From positions 1 to 32,427 of the forward strand of contig WAPW01000091.1 in NCBI GenBank assembly GCA_015520565.1: 32,427 nt of DNA, read 5' to 3'. Positions 7,981-15,828 of this stretch are shown one piece after another. Both the position numbers and the translations under genes were made by a program. This stretch comes from Candidatus Aciduliprofundum sp. GTDB lineage: Archaea > Thermoplasmatota > Thermoplasmata > Thermoplasmatales > Aciduliprofundaceae. Each line of letters starts with the position of its first letter. Within the stretch, counting starts at the first letter, position 1. A model generated the notes under the pieces. The model was given only the letters and a program-made list of their open reading frames with translations, searched no databases and had not been told where the DNA came from.

Positions 7981-8097
7981 TAAGCCCTTTTCTTAGGAAG
8001 AAAGGCACCACAGCCCTGCAAAGCGGTGCGTCTCGCATCTTCCACCACTCGTTTACCCCCAAATTTTACTTAAAAGGGAAGAGTGTGGAGAGAGAAA
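7981..8097 (+). ncRNA. Structured tRNA-linked repeat, copy A
   Basis: This 117-base element has a near-identical partner at 29194-29311 on the other strand. By eye about 90% of positions match, and the last 50 bases (8048-8097) are identical. Both copies lie just downstream of a tRNA in the same orientation as that tRNA. The 5' part forms a hairpin around CTT-AGG-AAG. The middle can pair GCACC with GGTGC. No reading frame of note is present. It may be a non-coding RNA co-transcribed with the tRNA, a processing signal or a small mobile element. The function is unknown. Confidence 0.6.
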
Positions 8098-8116
8098 CCG
8101 TAGGTGTCTCTTTCTA

Positions 8117-8137
8117 AGGAACCCGCTGGTGGTTCCT
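8117..8137 (-). terminator. Hairpin at the end of the DUF401 gene
   Basis: AGGAACC and GGTTCCT form a 7-base-pair stem around a 7-base loop. It lies a few bases downstream of the stop of the minus-strand DUF401 gene and also at the far edge of repeat copy A. It could end transcription in either direction. Confidence 0.35.
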
Positions 8138-8144
8138 AAGCATT

Positions 8145-9401
8145 CTAAATAAGGTATATTGCAAGCACTATGGCTATTACAAATATTATAGCAGGACTTA
8201 CTCTCTTTATGACTTTATATATATCTGCTTTAAAATGCTGGGCAGATAGAACAAGGCATAGATGAACAGGGGAAGATAGATGGCCCGCATAACCAGAAGC
8301 ATAAGCCAATGCAATAGCTGCGAAATTTGGTGGAGAGCCTATGTAGGGAAGCAATAGAGGGAAAGTAGCTGCCACATATGCCACAGTAACTCCGGTCATA
8401 AGTCCTGCTAAATACGGAAGAATGATTATAACAATAAACGGAGGTATGCCGTAGAGATTGAAAAAGTGGTATGTATAATTCATTGAGTTTGTTTCTATTA
8501 CGGCAATTTTCATAAATAAAGCTGCAAAAGTTACACCTAAAAATGTGGGCTTTAAGGCAAATTTTAAACCATATAGAGTATCCTTGTATTTTTTGCGATA
8601 TAGCAAGAAGATTATTAAGAGCAAATCAACTACTAAGAGGGAATAAAATAAGTCAACTCTTTGGATTACTATTTTTCCATTTACTACCCATGGTATTCCA
8701 AGGAGGGTTAATGTCATCACGGCAATTATAGGCCAGGCAGAGTATAGAAGCTTCCCAAAATCTATACCTTTACCTTTTTTTATTTTAATATTTTTTATGT
8801 TTTTCTTTCGCATAATTGGATAGTAAATGAACAAATACCCGCCTATGACGGCTAGTATTGTTAAAAAGAACATGTGAATCACAAAATCAGGTATTGAGAC
8901 CTCCAATATTGCCGATGCTACAATTACGCCAGTATAGAGAGGCCACCAGTACTCCCATAGGTGTCTGAACCAGTAATTTAAGGATGTGGCTTCTATAGGA
9001 TTTAATTTCATTTCTTTAGTCAAAGGATCAACTAAACGTGCAGATACATAAGCACCTCCAGGCATTGGGAGCAATCCAATAAACGCAGATATTGAAACTA
9101 AAGCAGAGCCCAGAGATGAAGCCAACGCTTTAACAGAGCGTACCATCATATTCAAGTATCCTATCTTCTCCATTAGCGCAACTATGAGAAGAGAGAGAAA
9201 TACAATAACTATAATTCTCCAAAAGCTATGCCACTCTGTGAGGTCTAATAAAACATTATGCCACTGGGCACCTAATGCAAAGAGTAGAAATAAGGCCCCA
9301 GCCATTATTGCTAAGGCAATATGAACTTTAAACCTTGGAAGAATTAGTATTATGATTATCGATATGAGAATCATTAGGAATCCTAAAGTGGCATCCATCA
9401 C
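8145..9401 (-). CDS. DUF401 family multi-pass membrane protein, probable transporter
   Basis: The 418-residue protein is almost entirely hydrophobic, with around ten membrane helices. It carries the DUF401 signatures L-L-P-M-P-G-G-A-Y-V-S-A and R-H-L-W-E-Y-W-W-P-L-Y, plus the C-terminal G-Y-A-G-H-L-S-S-P-V-H. DUF401 resembles the IT superfamily of anion transporters, so a transport role is likely. The substrate is not known. The ATG at 9401 or the next ATG one codon later may be used. A TATA-like box at 9415-9428 suggests its own promoter. Confidence 0.85.
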   Translation of the reverse strand: MMDATLGFLMILISIIIILILPRFKVHIALAIMAGALFLLFALGAQWHNVLLDLTEWHSFWRIIVIVFLSLLIVALMEKIGYLNMMVRSVKALASSLGSALVSISAFIGLLPMPGGAYVSARLVDPLTKEMKLNPIEATSLNYWFRHLWEYWWPLYTGVIVASAILEVSIPDFVIHMFFLTILAVIGGYLFIYYPIMRKKNIKNIKIKKGKGIDFGKLLYSAWPIIAVMTLTLLGIPWVVNGKIVIQRVDLFYSLLVVDLLLIIFLLYRKKYKDTLYGLKFALKPTFLGVTFAALFMKIAVIETNSMNYTYHFFNLYGIPPFIVIIILPYLAGLMTGVTVAYVAATFPLLLPYIGSPPNFAAIALAYASGYAGHLSSPVHLCLVLSAQHFKADIYKVIKRVSPAIIFVIAIVLAIYLI

Positions 9402-9414
9402 TGGGTTATTGTGT

Positions 9415-9428
9415 TTAAATATTTATAA
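9415..9428 (-). promoter_or_regulatory. TATA-like promoter of the DUF401 gene
   Basis: The minus strand carries a run reading TATAAATATTTAAA, about 15-27 bases upstream of the start codon. The rest of the gap to 9530 shows no other clear feature beyond a short GC-rich inverted repeat near 9484-9500. Confidence 0.4.
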
Positions 9429-9538
9429 TTTGCACAGCCATACAAACCTTATAAAATAAAAAAATAAAGAAGTAGCCAGAAGGGATGGGATGCGCTTCCC
9501 ACCAATCTTAACACAATCCACCATATAAATTTTCTCCA

Positions 9539-9551
9539 AAAAATTTATATA
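9539..9551 (+). promoter_or_regulatory. TATA box of the hsp20 operon
   Basis: AAAATTTATATAC preceded by an A-rich BRE-like stretch. Transcription should begin about 25 bases downstream, near 9570, inside the palindrome at 9558-9574. Confidence 0.55.
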
Positions 9552-9557
9552 CTACTT

Positions 9558-9574
9558 CATCTTAAGGTAAGATG
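9558..9574 (+). promoter_or_regulatory. Palindromic operator of the hsp20 operon
   Basis: CATCTTA-AGG-TAAGATG is a perfect inverted repeat with 7-base arms and a 3-base centre. It lies just downstream of the TATA box and over the expected transcription start. A dimeric repressor bound here would block polymerase entry. The regulator encoded by the second gene of the operon is the obvious candidate. Confidence 0.65.
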
Positions 9575-9607
9575 TGAACTAAAAGTTGATAACTGGAGGT
9601 GATAAAA

Positions 9608-10156
9608 ATGGTGATAAGAAAAGATAAAGATAAGGATGAATGGAGAGATCCGTTCTTTGATGATTTCTTTGACTTTGACATTGAAAAGGAAGTAAGGAGG
9701 ATGGAAGAGTGGATGAATAGAATGCTAAGAGAGTTCGGTAAAGGTGAAATAAAAGGGCCTTATGTTTACGGATTCAGCATGCGGGTAGGTCCCGATGGAA
9801 AGCCACAGATTCAGGAATTTGGTAATGTGCCTCGCAGATTCGGTATAAAGGAAGAAAGCATGGAAGGTTACAGAGAGCCCTTGGTGGATGTTATGGAAGG
9901 AGATAAAACAGTGAGCATAACAGCTGAAATTCCAGGGGTGAGTAAAGATGACATTGAGTTGAATTTAGATGAGGATTCTAATGTACTAACCATAAAGGTT
10001 GACACACCGGAGAGGAAATACTACAAGGAAATAGAGTTACCAGCGAAGGTCAAACCCGACAGTGCAAAGGCAACATACAAGAATGGCATATTAGATGTGG
10101 TATTTGAAAGAGTAGAGCCAAAGAAGAAGAAAGGAAAGAAAATAAAGGTAAATTAA
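9608..10156 (+). CDS. hsp20: Small heat shock protein, Hsp20/alpha-crystallin family
   Basis: This ATP-independent chaperone binds unfolding proteins. The 182-residue product has an acidic, phenylalanine-rich N-terminus. An alpha-crystallin domain spans about residues 85-170, with I-T-A-E-I-P-G-V and the later Y-K-N-G-I-L-D-V-V-F. The C-terminal tail K-I-K-V-N fits the oligomer-forming I-x-I/V motif. The start is ATG 9608, preceded by a strong ribosome binding site (GGAGGTGAT). The in-frame GTG at 9599 lies within that site and is rejected. The next gene begins one base after the stop. Confidence 0.93.
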   Translation: MVIRKDKDKDEWRDPFFDDFFDFDIEKEVRRMEEWMNRMLREFGKGEIKGPYVYGFSMRVGPDGKPQIQEFGNVPRRFGIKEESMEGYREPLVDVMEGDKTVSITAEIPGVSKDDIELNLDEDSNVLTIKVDTPERKYYKEIELPAKVKPDSAKATYKNGILDVVFERVEPKKKKGKKIKVN

Positions 10157-10157
10157 A

Positions 10158-10598
10158 ATGAGCTCAATTGATGAGCTTTTAAATGCAATTGAAAATCAAA
10201 CGAGAAGGGAGATATTAAAGAGGCTAGTTGAGGGGCGGCGCTACGCCCTTCAACTAGCTAAGGATTTGAGAGTATCGCAGCAGGCAATTGTGAAACATTT
10301 GGATGTTCTTGAGAAATCAAAAATAATCAAAAAAGCAGGTATGGAAAAAAGTGATATGGGTGCACCGCGCAAATTATATGAAGTAAACAAAAGTTTTTCA
10401 ATAGTGATAGATGTTGCTCCTGGGATTTTTGAGATTAGAGAATATGACATAGATGATAATTGTAATTTAAAAGTTGATGGTGAAGATTTTGGAGAGATAT
10501 TGGAGAGGATTGAAAGGGAGCTTAGGGAAATTGAGAAGAGAAGAATTGAGCTTATAAAGATGAAAGAAAAGATTATTCAGAAAATGGAAGTGAGATAG
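10158..10598 (+). CDS. Phr-like ArsR-family transcriptional regulator
   Basis: A winged helix-turn-helix fills about residues 1-80 (N-Q-T-R-R-E-I-L-K-R-L, then L-R-V-S-Q-Q-A-I-V-K-H-L-D-V-L-E). A middle strand segment follows, and then a C-terminal coiled coil of about 35 residues. The layout and wording resemble Phr, the Pyrococcus heat shock repressor that controls hsp20, but this protein is shorter (146 against about 200 residues). It lies one base behind hsp20, so it is co-transcribed. With the palindrome at 9558-9574 this implies an autoregulated heat shock operon. The regulatory role is inferred. Confidence 0.8.
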   Translation: MSSIDELLNAIENQTRREILKRLVEGRRYALQLAKDLRVSQQAIVKHLDVLEKSKIIKKAGMEKSDMGAPRKLYEVNKSFSIVIDVAPGIFEIREYDIDDNCNLKVDGEDFGEILERIERELREIEKRRIELIKMKEKIIQKMEVR

Positions 10599-10599
10599 A

Positions 10600-11112
10600 T
10601 TATTCGGGAAGTTCAAATTCCTCTTTTTCCTCTTCTATTTTGAAAGTTCTTATGGTTTTTTCCTCCTTGAATTCTGCAATAACTAGGGAATCCAAAATTC
10701 TTTCAGAATATCTTTGTCTTGGCTCTCCTTCAGTGCTTAATCCTGCAATTATGTCTGCTATGTAAATGATTATATTTAGTTTTGTTGCGTTTCTGGCTAG
10801 GGCTTTCCATACATCTAAGGGGCCAATAAATGAAACAGCTCGTAGCTTAAATATATATTTTCCCGGAGTTTTACCATTAATTGAGTCAAAAATTGATGAG
10901 TATATGAACCATACTATGCCTTGCCAAAGGAATAAAATCATCTCAAATCCCCAATTAAAAATTAAGCCAATTCCATAGGCGATTATGAGGGTTATTACAA
11001 AATCTATAAAACTTGCTGCAACTCTTTTTGCCCATAACCTCCGCAAAGTTTTGTCATACTCCATTATATCAAAGCCCGTCTGCATATATGAAGCGTATGC
11101 ATATAGCCCCAT
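10600..11112 (-). CDS. RDD family membrane protein
   Basis: The protein carries the RDD-family pattern R-R-L-W-A-K-R-V-A-A-S-F-I-D-F, two to three membrane helices, and N-G-K-T-P-G-K-Y-I-F-K-L-R-A-V. An acidic cytoplasmic tail ends the protein. RDD proteins are small integral membrane proteins, some of which act in ion exchange; no function can be assigned here. The ATG at 11112 lies about 26 bases from a TATA-like box, so a leaderless start is likely. An internal ATG at 11064 would remove the first 16 residues. It converges on the regulator gene with one base between stops. Confidence 0.85.
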   Translation of the reverse strand: MGLYAYASYMQTGFDIMEYDKTLRRLWAKRVAASFIDFVITLIIAYGIGLIFNWGFEMILFLWQGIVWFIYSSIFDSINGKTPGKYIFKLRAVSFIGPLDVWKALARNATKLNIIIYIADIIAGLSTEGEPRQRYSERILDSLVIAEFKEEKTIRTFKIEEEKEEFELPE

Positions 11113-11131
11113 AAATATTTTTCTCGTTGCA

Positions 11132-11144
11132 AAGTTTTTATACT
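11132..11144. promoter_or_regulatory. Shared divergent TATA-like element
   Basis: AGTTTTTATACTT lies in the 45-base gap between the RDD gene and the gene at 11158. It reads as a TATA box for the minus-strand RDD gene, with the start codon about 26 bases away. On the plus strand the ATG at 11158 or 11164 is about 19-25 bases away. The two genes may compete for one TBP site. Confidence 0.4.
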
Positions 11145-11157
11145 TTCCATCAATATT

Positions 11158-11763
11158 ATGCTTATGCTCGTTGATGATATAGAAAAATGGTTAAAGGAGG
11201 GCACGGAGGATGCCCAAGACCTTGTAGATTTACCTTGGAATGTTGAAAGAAATGGAAATGCTCTTGTAGCCCAGCACCCGAAGATTCCATTCATACTGAA
11301 TGTTGTGGAGGATGAGAACTTCATAAGATTGAGAGTATACACGGGAATTGAGACAGCAATTGAAGAATTGAAAGAGAGATTGAAGATAATTAGGGCTCTT
11401 ATGATTTTAAATGGAGGTGTAGATTATCTTAAATTCGCCTTAGAGGGCATAAACGAGGAGGTTGTACTCCAAGTTGATCTCGGGAAGAAATATTTCAACA
11501 AGGACATATTTGAAGATTCCATTGCCTCCATACTCACAGGAATGTATATGATGGTAAAAGCTCTTGATATGGAGGAAGAATTTAGGGACGAGCTCTTTGC
11601 CCGTCTTGTGGGTATGGTTAAAGAGAGATTGAGCGAAGGAGCCAGCAGGGATGATTTGATAAAATTCCTCACAAATAGAGTTGGATTGAATAAGAAGGAT
11701 GCTGAGCAAGTGGTTGATGAGATTATGAAGAGCATGAACAAGGATGTAAAGGGTTATATGTGA
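11158..11763 (+). CDS. Conserved-looking hypothetical protein upstream of RPA
   Basis: A soluble 201-residue protein that I do not recognise. The first ~120 residues look like an alpha/beta domain of the kind seen in YbjN or secretion-chaperone folds (N-G-N-A-L-V-A-Q-H-P-K-I-P-F, then strands and helices). The C-terminal ~60 residues form a helical region with R-D-D-L-I-K-F-L-T-N-R-V-G. ATG 11158 and ATG 11164 are both possible starts. The stop is nine bases before the RPA start, so it heads the RPA operon and probably serves DNA replication or repair. Confidence 0.7.
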   Translation: MLMLVDDIEKWLKEGTEDAQDLVDLPWNVERNGNALVAQHPKIPFILNVVEDENFIRLRVYTGIETAIEELKERLKIIRALMILNGGVDYLKFALEGINEEVVLQVDLGKKYFNKDIFEDSIASILTGMYMMVKALDMEEEFRDELFARLVGMVKERLSEGASRDDLIKFLTNRVGLNKKDAEQVVDEIMKSMNKDVKGYM

Positions 11764-11772
11764 GGTGATTTG

Positions 11773-13050
11773 ATGGACGATTTTGACAGGCATGTTGATG
11801 ATATTTACAATATCCTTGAGGGAAAGGTGGATAAAGAGACAATAGCAAAGGAGCTTCGCAACTGGATTGTAAATTTCAAAGTGCCAATTATAGAGGCAAA
11901 GAGGAGCATAGTATCAAAATTAGGTGGAGATCCTTCTAAGCTAACAAATAATGAGAAAAAGGTAGAAGATTTAGGCCCCAATGATGCCAGAGTTGATATA
12001 AAATTGAAAGTCATAACGATTAACTCAAAGGAGTACGAGCTTGATGGAATAAAAAGGAAGATGTACTATGGAATTGTGGGGGATGAAACGGGCACAATAC
12101 CTTTCACAGCTTGGAAATTGGATGTGGAGTTGCGCAAGGGAGATTGTGTAGAGGTAAAAAATGCATATACGAGGGAATGGCAAGGAAAGGTTCAACTCGT
12201 TTTCGGAAATAACACAAAGCTCTCTCTCTTACCTCCAAATTCGGTTAATGTTAAAACAACAATCAAGCCAGCAAAGATAGTTGAATTGCATCCAAAGATG
12301 GGCTTTGTGGAAGTTATGGGAAAGATACTTGAAGCAAATCCAAAGGAAGTTATGGTTGATGGTGTGCCAAGAAAAGTTTATGAAGGCATTATTGGCGATG
12401 ATACTGGCGAAATTCCCTTTAGTGCTTGGGATGTAGAGGTGAATAAGGGAGATGTGCTTCGCATTTCTGGGGCGTATGTGAGAACTTTCAGGGGCATGCC
12501 CCAGCTTGTATTTGACCCAAGGGCGAGTATAGAAAAAAGGGATGAGGATATAGAAGTACATGAGATTCCAGTTACATTGGAGAGTTTAGAGGGAAAAGGT
12601 GGATTCAATGTTTTAGTTGAAGGTGTTATAATAGATGTTAAGAAGGGAAGTGGATTGATTTACAGATGTCCAGAATGCGGGAGAGTTCTAACTTCCACGA
12701 TTTGCCCTGTGCATGGCAAGGTTACACCAAAACCAGATTTGAGAATAAAGGCGGTTCTTGATGATGGCACAGGCGGGATGATTTGTATATTCAATAGAGA
12801 GCAAACTGAGAAGATTCTTGGAATAGATGTAAATAAGGCGATATCCATTGTGCAGGAGAATTTTGGAAATATGATGGTTATAAGGGAAATGATTGAAGAC
12901 AAGCTAATAGCAGTTCCTATGCGATTGAGGGGAAATGTGATATCAAAGGAGAAATATGGGCTAACTATGCTAGTTAAAGATTTTGAATTCATAAACTTAG
13001 AGGATATAGCCAAGAATGCAGAAAATCTTTTAGAGGAGTTGGGGTGGTAA
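11773..13050 (+). CDS. rpa: Replication protein A, large single-strand DNA-binding subunit
   Basis: RPA coats single-stranded DNA during replication and repair. The 425-residue product has a short helical N-terminus, then OB folds at roughly 70-150, 170-255 and 275-400. The first two are near repeats (each with G-I-V/I-G-D-E/D-T-G-T/E-I-P-F-T/S-A-W). The third holds a zinc site C299-x2-C302-x8-C311-x2-H314. The start ATG 11773 follows the ribosome binding site GAGGTGAT; an in-frame TTG one codon earlier is less likely. The operon continues two bases later with the RPA-associated protein. Confidence 0.92.
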   Translation: MDDFDRHVDDIYNILEGKVDKETIAKELRNWIVNFKVPIIEAKRSIVSKLGGDPSKLTNNEKKVEDLGPNDARVDIKLKVITINSKEYELDGIKRKMYYGIVGDETGTIPFTAWKLDVELRKGDCVEVKNAYTREWQGKVQLVFGNNTKLSLLPPNSVNVKTTIKPAKIVELHPKMGFVEVMGKILEANPKEVMVDGVPRKVYEGIIGDDTGEIPFSAWDVEVNKGDVLRISGAYVRTFRGMPQLVFDPRASIEKRDEDIEVHEIPVTLESLEGKGGFNVLVEGVIIDVKKGSGLIYRCPECGRVLTSTICPVHGKVTPKPDLRIKAVLDDGTGGMICIFNREQTEKILGIDVNKAISIVQENFGNMMVIREMIEDKLIAVPMRLRGNVISKEKYGLTMLVKDFEFINLEDIAKNAENLLEELGW

Positions 13051-13051
13051 A

Positions 13052-13900
13052 ATGAGAGAGCCAGCTTGGAGGGTTTTTGCAGCAGAATATAACTCTTCAA
13101 AATACTACATTAAGGCAACAGAGCCAAAGACACCTAGCTATGTTATAACTCCATTAGGAGCAAAGATAAGCAGATTGTTCATAGTAGGGGTTCTAACAGA
13201 GGTTAGATTGATAACTGACGAAATTGTTAAGGCGAGAATTGCAGATCAAACTGGGGCCTTTTATCTTTTAGCAGGAAAATTTAATCCAGATTCAAGGCAA
13301 TTGCTTGAAACTGTAAAGGTACCACAATTTGTTGCAGTTGTTGGCAAGGTAAATGTTTACAATCCAAAGGAGGATTTGATGTATGTCTCCGTTGTACCTG
13401 AGAGGGTAAAGGTTGTAAATGAGATCTTGAGAGATTACTGGGTATTTGACACTGCAAGGAGATTGAAGATAAGGATTGATGCCATGAATGAGGCACTTAA
13501 AATGGACGAGCCAACGGCGGATAAGCTAGTTTCCTTGGGATTCTCCCAAAAGCTCTCTGAGGGAATCATAATTGCATTGCAAAAGTATCAGCGTATAAAT
13601 GTAGAAAGGTATATGGACATGCTAAAAGATGCTTTAAAGCACTTGCTTCCAGAGTATAAGGCAATGGGCTATGAGCTTCCAACAGTGGAAGAGGAAGAAG
13701 TTGCTGAGGAGAGTAGCGAGAATGAGGACTTGATACTTAAACTCATTGACGAATTGGATCAAGATGGAAAAGGAGCATCTTACGAGGATCTCTTGGAGAA
13801 GTCAGGGCTTGATGAGGAAAAACTGGACGAGATTCTTCTCTCTCTCCAAGAAAAAGGAGAGATATACGAGCCATATTTGGGCAAATTCAAAAAAATATGA
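13052..13900 (+). CDS. RPA-associated protein (COG3390 type) with OB fold and C-terminal winged helix
   Basis: This 282-residue protein is the usual archaeal neighbour and partner of RPA. An OB fold fills about residues 30-125 (A-R-I-A-D-Q-T-G-A-F-Y). A helical middle follows, then an acidic linker near 210-225 (E-E-E-E-V-A-E-E). A winged-helix C-terminus starts from about 225 (D-L-L-E-K-S-G-L-D). That order mirrors eukaryotic RPA32. It starts two bases after the RPA stop and is surely co-translated with it. The C-terminal domain is expected to bind other replication or repair proteins. Confidence 0.85.
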   Translation: MREPAWRVFAAEYNSSKYYIKATEPKTPSYVITPLGAKISRLFIVGVLTEVRLITDEIVKARIADQTGAFYLLAGKFNPDSRQLLETVKVPQFVAVVGKVNVYNPKEDLMYVSVVPERVKVVNEILRDYWVFDTARRLKIRIDAMNEALKMDEPTADKLVSLGFSQKLSEGIIIALQKYQRINVERYMDMLKDALKHLLPEYKAMGYELPTVEEEEVAEESSENEDLILKLIDELDQDGKGASYEDLLEKSGLDEEKLDEILLSLQEKGEIYEPYLGKFKKI

Positions 13901-13902
13901 AG

Positions 13903-15060
13903 TTAGAAGAATACATAGTACAATGCAATCATAGTTCCAGAGCCGATTATATCTGCTAAAGTGGTTATTATAGGTATAACGGCATTATCCGGGTCCATTT
14001 TTAGTTTTATGCTTATATAAGTTAGATAGTAGGAGATGAGAATAAGTAAAGTGGCAGCTATAATGCCTGCTATAAATACCATTCCTATGGCTATTAGGTT
14101 TGAAGAGTAGAAGTATCCTAATCCTGCAACTATTGAGGACATTATTAAGGTTAAAACAAAAGTTGATACTACATCCCTCCAGAAATGCTCTCCCCTCGGC
14201 ACTATTCTTGGCTCTATGTAACCTAGGTATATAAATGAGGAAAGTCGTGCAGAGAGAACACTTCCAATATTACCTAGAGTTTCCTGAAATGGAGGCAGGA
14301 GAAGAAGCAGAAAAGCTATTTTGTTTGCCTCCCATAAAGAGCCAGTTACAAGTTCAAATAAGCCAACAAGAATGAGGACTATAAAACTCTCCTTGTATAT
14401 TCTCTTTCCTTCCTTGCTCTTTAATGTTTTCATAAATATGTATATTGTGTAGCCAATCCACAATCCTAGTAGTCCGTATCTCATGCCCCAAGGAAGCCAT
14501 AAAACCAATATTGCACTAAATACCATAAAGAATACAACTAAAAAATCACCAACAGCCGATATTAGAGGAACCCCAATGTTATCTGGATTCCACTTTTTTT
14601 GGAAAGATTTAACGGATAGAAATGCAGCAAAGGGAGTTAATATTGAGGATGTAAAAAAATGATTAGTTAATACAATGGTTAAAATTAGCAAAATTGGTAT
14701 TACTACTTGCTTTGTAAGGTAAAAAACTCCTGAAGTTAAAAGAATCATAATGTAGCTAACAGTGAATGCCAATGCAATGGATGAAATTATATTTATCTTT
14801 ACTTTTTTATCTTTTACGCTTTTTATCTCTCCTAAATGCAATTTGGAGCTTAATCGGGATATTTGAGCACCATAAACATTACCGCGCATATCTAATAGGG
14901 CGGGTAGAATCATAAGTAGGCCTGGAATAGCATTAAAAACTGAAATAGATTTATTTAGCAAAATTCCAGCGAAACTATCTGCAACTAGGGCAAGAATCAG
15001 AGCCATAAAACTCTGGCGAATCATCTTCATATCTATAAGGTGGCGGTTCATCGCCACCAC
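13903..15060 (-). CDS. MgtE/SLC41-type divalent cation transporter with two membrane domains
   Basis: The protein holds two copies of the MgtE membrane domain. The first has P-G-L-L-M-I-L-P-A-L-L-D-M-R-G-N-V and the second L-L-P-P-F-Q-E-T-L-G-N-I-G-S-V-L-S-A-R. About ten membrane helices are visible, and there is no cytoplasmic CBS sensor domain. The likely role is transport of magnesium or a related ion. Two starts are possible: GTG 15060 and ATG 15051. The ATG is better spaced from the ribosome binding site AGGAGGT and lies in the loop of a hairpin at 15039-15058. It converges with the RPA operon. Confidence 0.87.
   Translation of the reverse strand: MVAMNRHLIDMKMIRQSFMALILALVADSFAGILLNKSISVFNAIPGLLMILPALLDMRGNVYGAQISRLSSKLHLGEIKSVKDKKVKINIISSIALAFTVSYIMILLTSGVFYLTKQVVIPILLILTIVLTNHFFTSSILTPFAAFLSVKSFQKKWNPDNIGVPLISAVGDFLVVFFMVFSAILVLWLPWGMRYGLLGLWIGYTIYIFMKTLKSKEGKRIYKESFIVLILVGLFELVTGSLWEANKIAFLLLLLPPFQETLGNIGSVLSARLSSFIYLGYIEPRIVPRGEHFWRDVVSTFVLTLIMSSIVAGLGYFYSSNLIAIGMVFIAGIIAATLLILISYYLTYISIKLKMDPDNAVIPIITTLADIIGSGTMIALYYVFF
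15039..15058 (-). promoter_or_regulatory. Hairpin with the transporter start codon in its loop
   Basis: On the minus strand GGTGGCG and CGCCACC form a perfect 7-base-pair GC-rich stem around the loop ATGAAC. The loop holds the ATG at 15049-15051. The ribosome binding site AGGAGGT lies just 5' of the stem. The fold would hinder ribosome access, so it could regulate translation. Confidence 0.5.
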
Positions 15061-15108
15061 CTCCTAGGGTCATAGGTAGGGAATGAACTTTGTTGTATAA
15101 AATAGTAG

Positions 15109-15828
15109 CTATCTTTCTTTTACATCAAAATAAATGTGCACATTTGTGTAGAAAATTCCATTTAAATACAAATTAAAGGATGCAAGATTTTTTCCCTCTT
15201 GCGATGCGTTGTATTCAAAAATAAAATGCTTAGATTCTCCCTTTTCTAAAGTAAAATTTTTCCATTCTACAGTTCTATTATTCATTTCAAATTGCAAACT
15301 TAAATGTACATTCTCGTAATTCCAATTTTTTACATATATATCAAAGCTTAAATTCTCGCCTAAAGTGGCATTATGGGGCCAGCTTTCTATTGCTATATCT
15401 ATCTCCTTGTAACTTGGAGCAGTAAAATCTGCATATATCCATATTGAGAGCAAGATAAGGGATAGTGAGAGTACTATAGCAACAATTTTATGAGGTCTTT
15501 CCCATTTGAATTTTCCAATGTCTTGGGAGGAGGATAATAAGAACGCAATTGCTATATATGCGCCTATGAATATCAGCATTGTTTCATAATTCAATATTGA
15601 AAAAGCTGCTAAGAGTAAAGCTATGGCTCCGCTTATACCTAAACTCAATGGAGGGGCTATTAGGAGCAGCTCCTCTTTCTTTATATTTTTGTATATCCTC
15701 AATGTGAAGAATCCAGGAGAGAAAAATAATATGAATGCCACAGCTATGAATTTTATGATTGTATTGGGAATGAAGTAAATCAAGAAGAATGCAAGAGTAA
15801 GAATGCCAACTAAGTATTTATCCTTCAT
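15109..15828 (-). CDS. Membrane protein with DUF1616-like N-terminus and external beta domain
   Basis: Residues 1-140 hold about five membrane helices, with the DUF1616-like stretch F-F-S-P-G-F-F-T-L-R. Residues ~145-239 form an external Ig-like domain (L-G-E-N-L-S-F-D-I-Y-V-K-N-W) with possible N-glycosylation sequons such as N-A-T, N-R-T and N-F-T. It overlaps the ABC ATPase gene by 11 bases and is co-transcribed with it. It may be an envelope component or accessory part of the exporter. No reaction can be assigned. Confidence 0.75.
   Translation of the reverse strand: MKDKYLVGILTLAFFLIYFIPNTIIKFIAVAFILFFSPGFFTLRIYKNIKKEELLLIAPPLSLGISGAIALLLAAFSILNYETMLIFIGAYIAIAFLLSSSQDIGKFKWERPHKIVAIVLSLSLILLSIWIYADFTAPSYKEIDIAIESWPHNATLGENLSFDIYVKNWNYENVHLSLQFEMNNRTVEWKNFTLEKGESKHFIFEYNASQEGKNLASFNLYLNGIFYTNVHIYFDVKER

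Noticed and set aside
7981-8097. Repeat copy A as a C/D or H/ACA guide RNA
   Set aside because: No convincing C (RUGAUGA) or D (CUGA) boxes and no clear ACA-ended guide hairpin are seen.
7992-8117. Long-range stem closing repeat copy A (CTTAG...CTAAG, CACC...GGTG)
   Set aside because: The 3' half lies beyond the conserved block and has no counterpart in copy B, so it is not a feature of the element.
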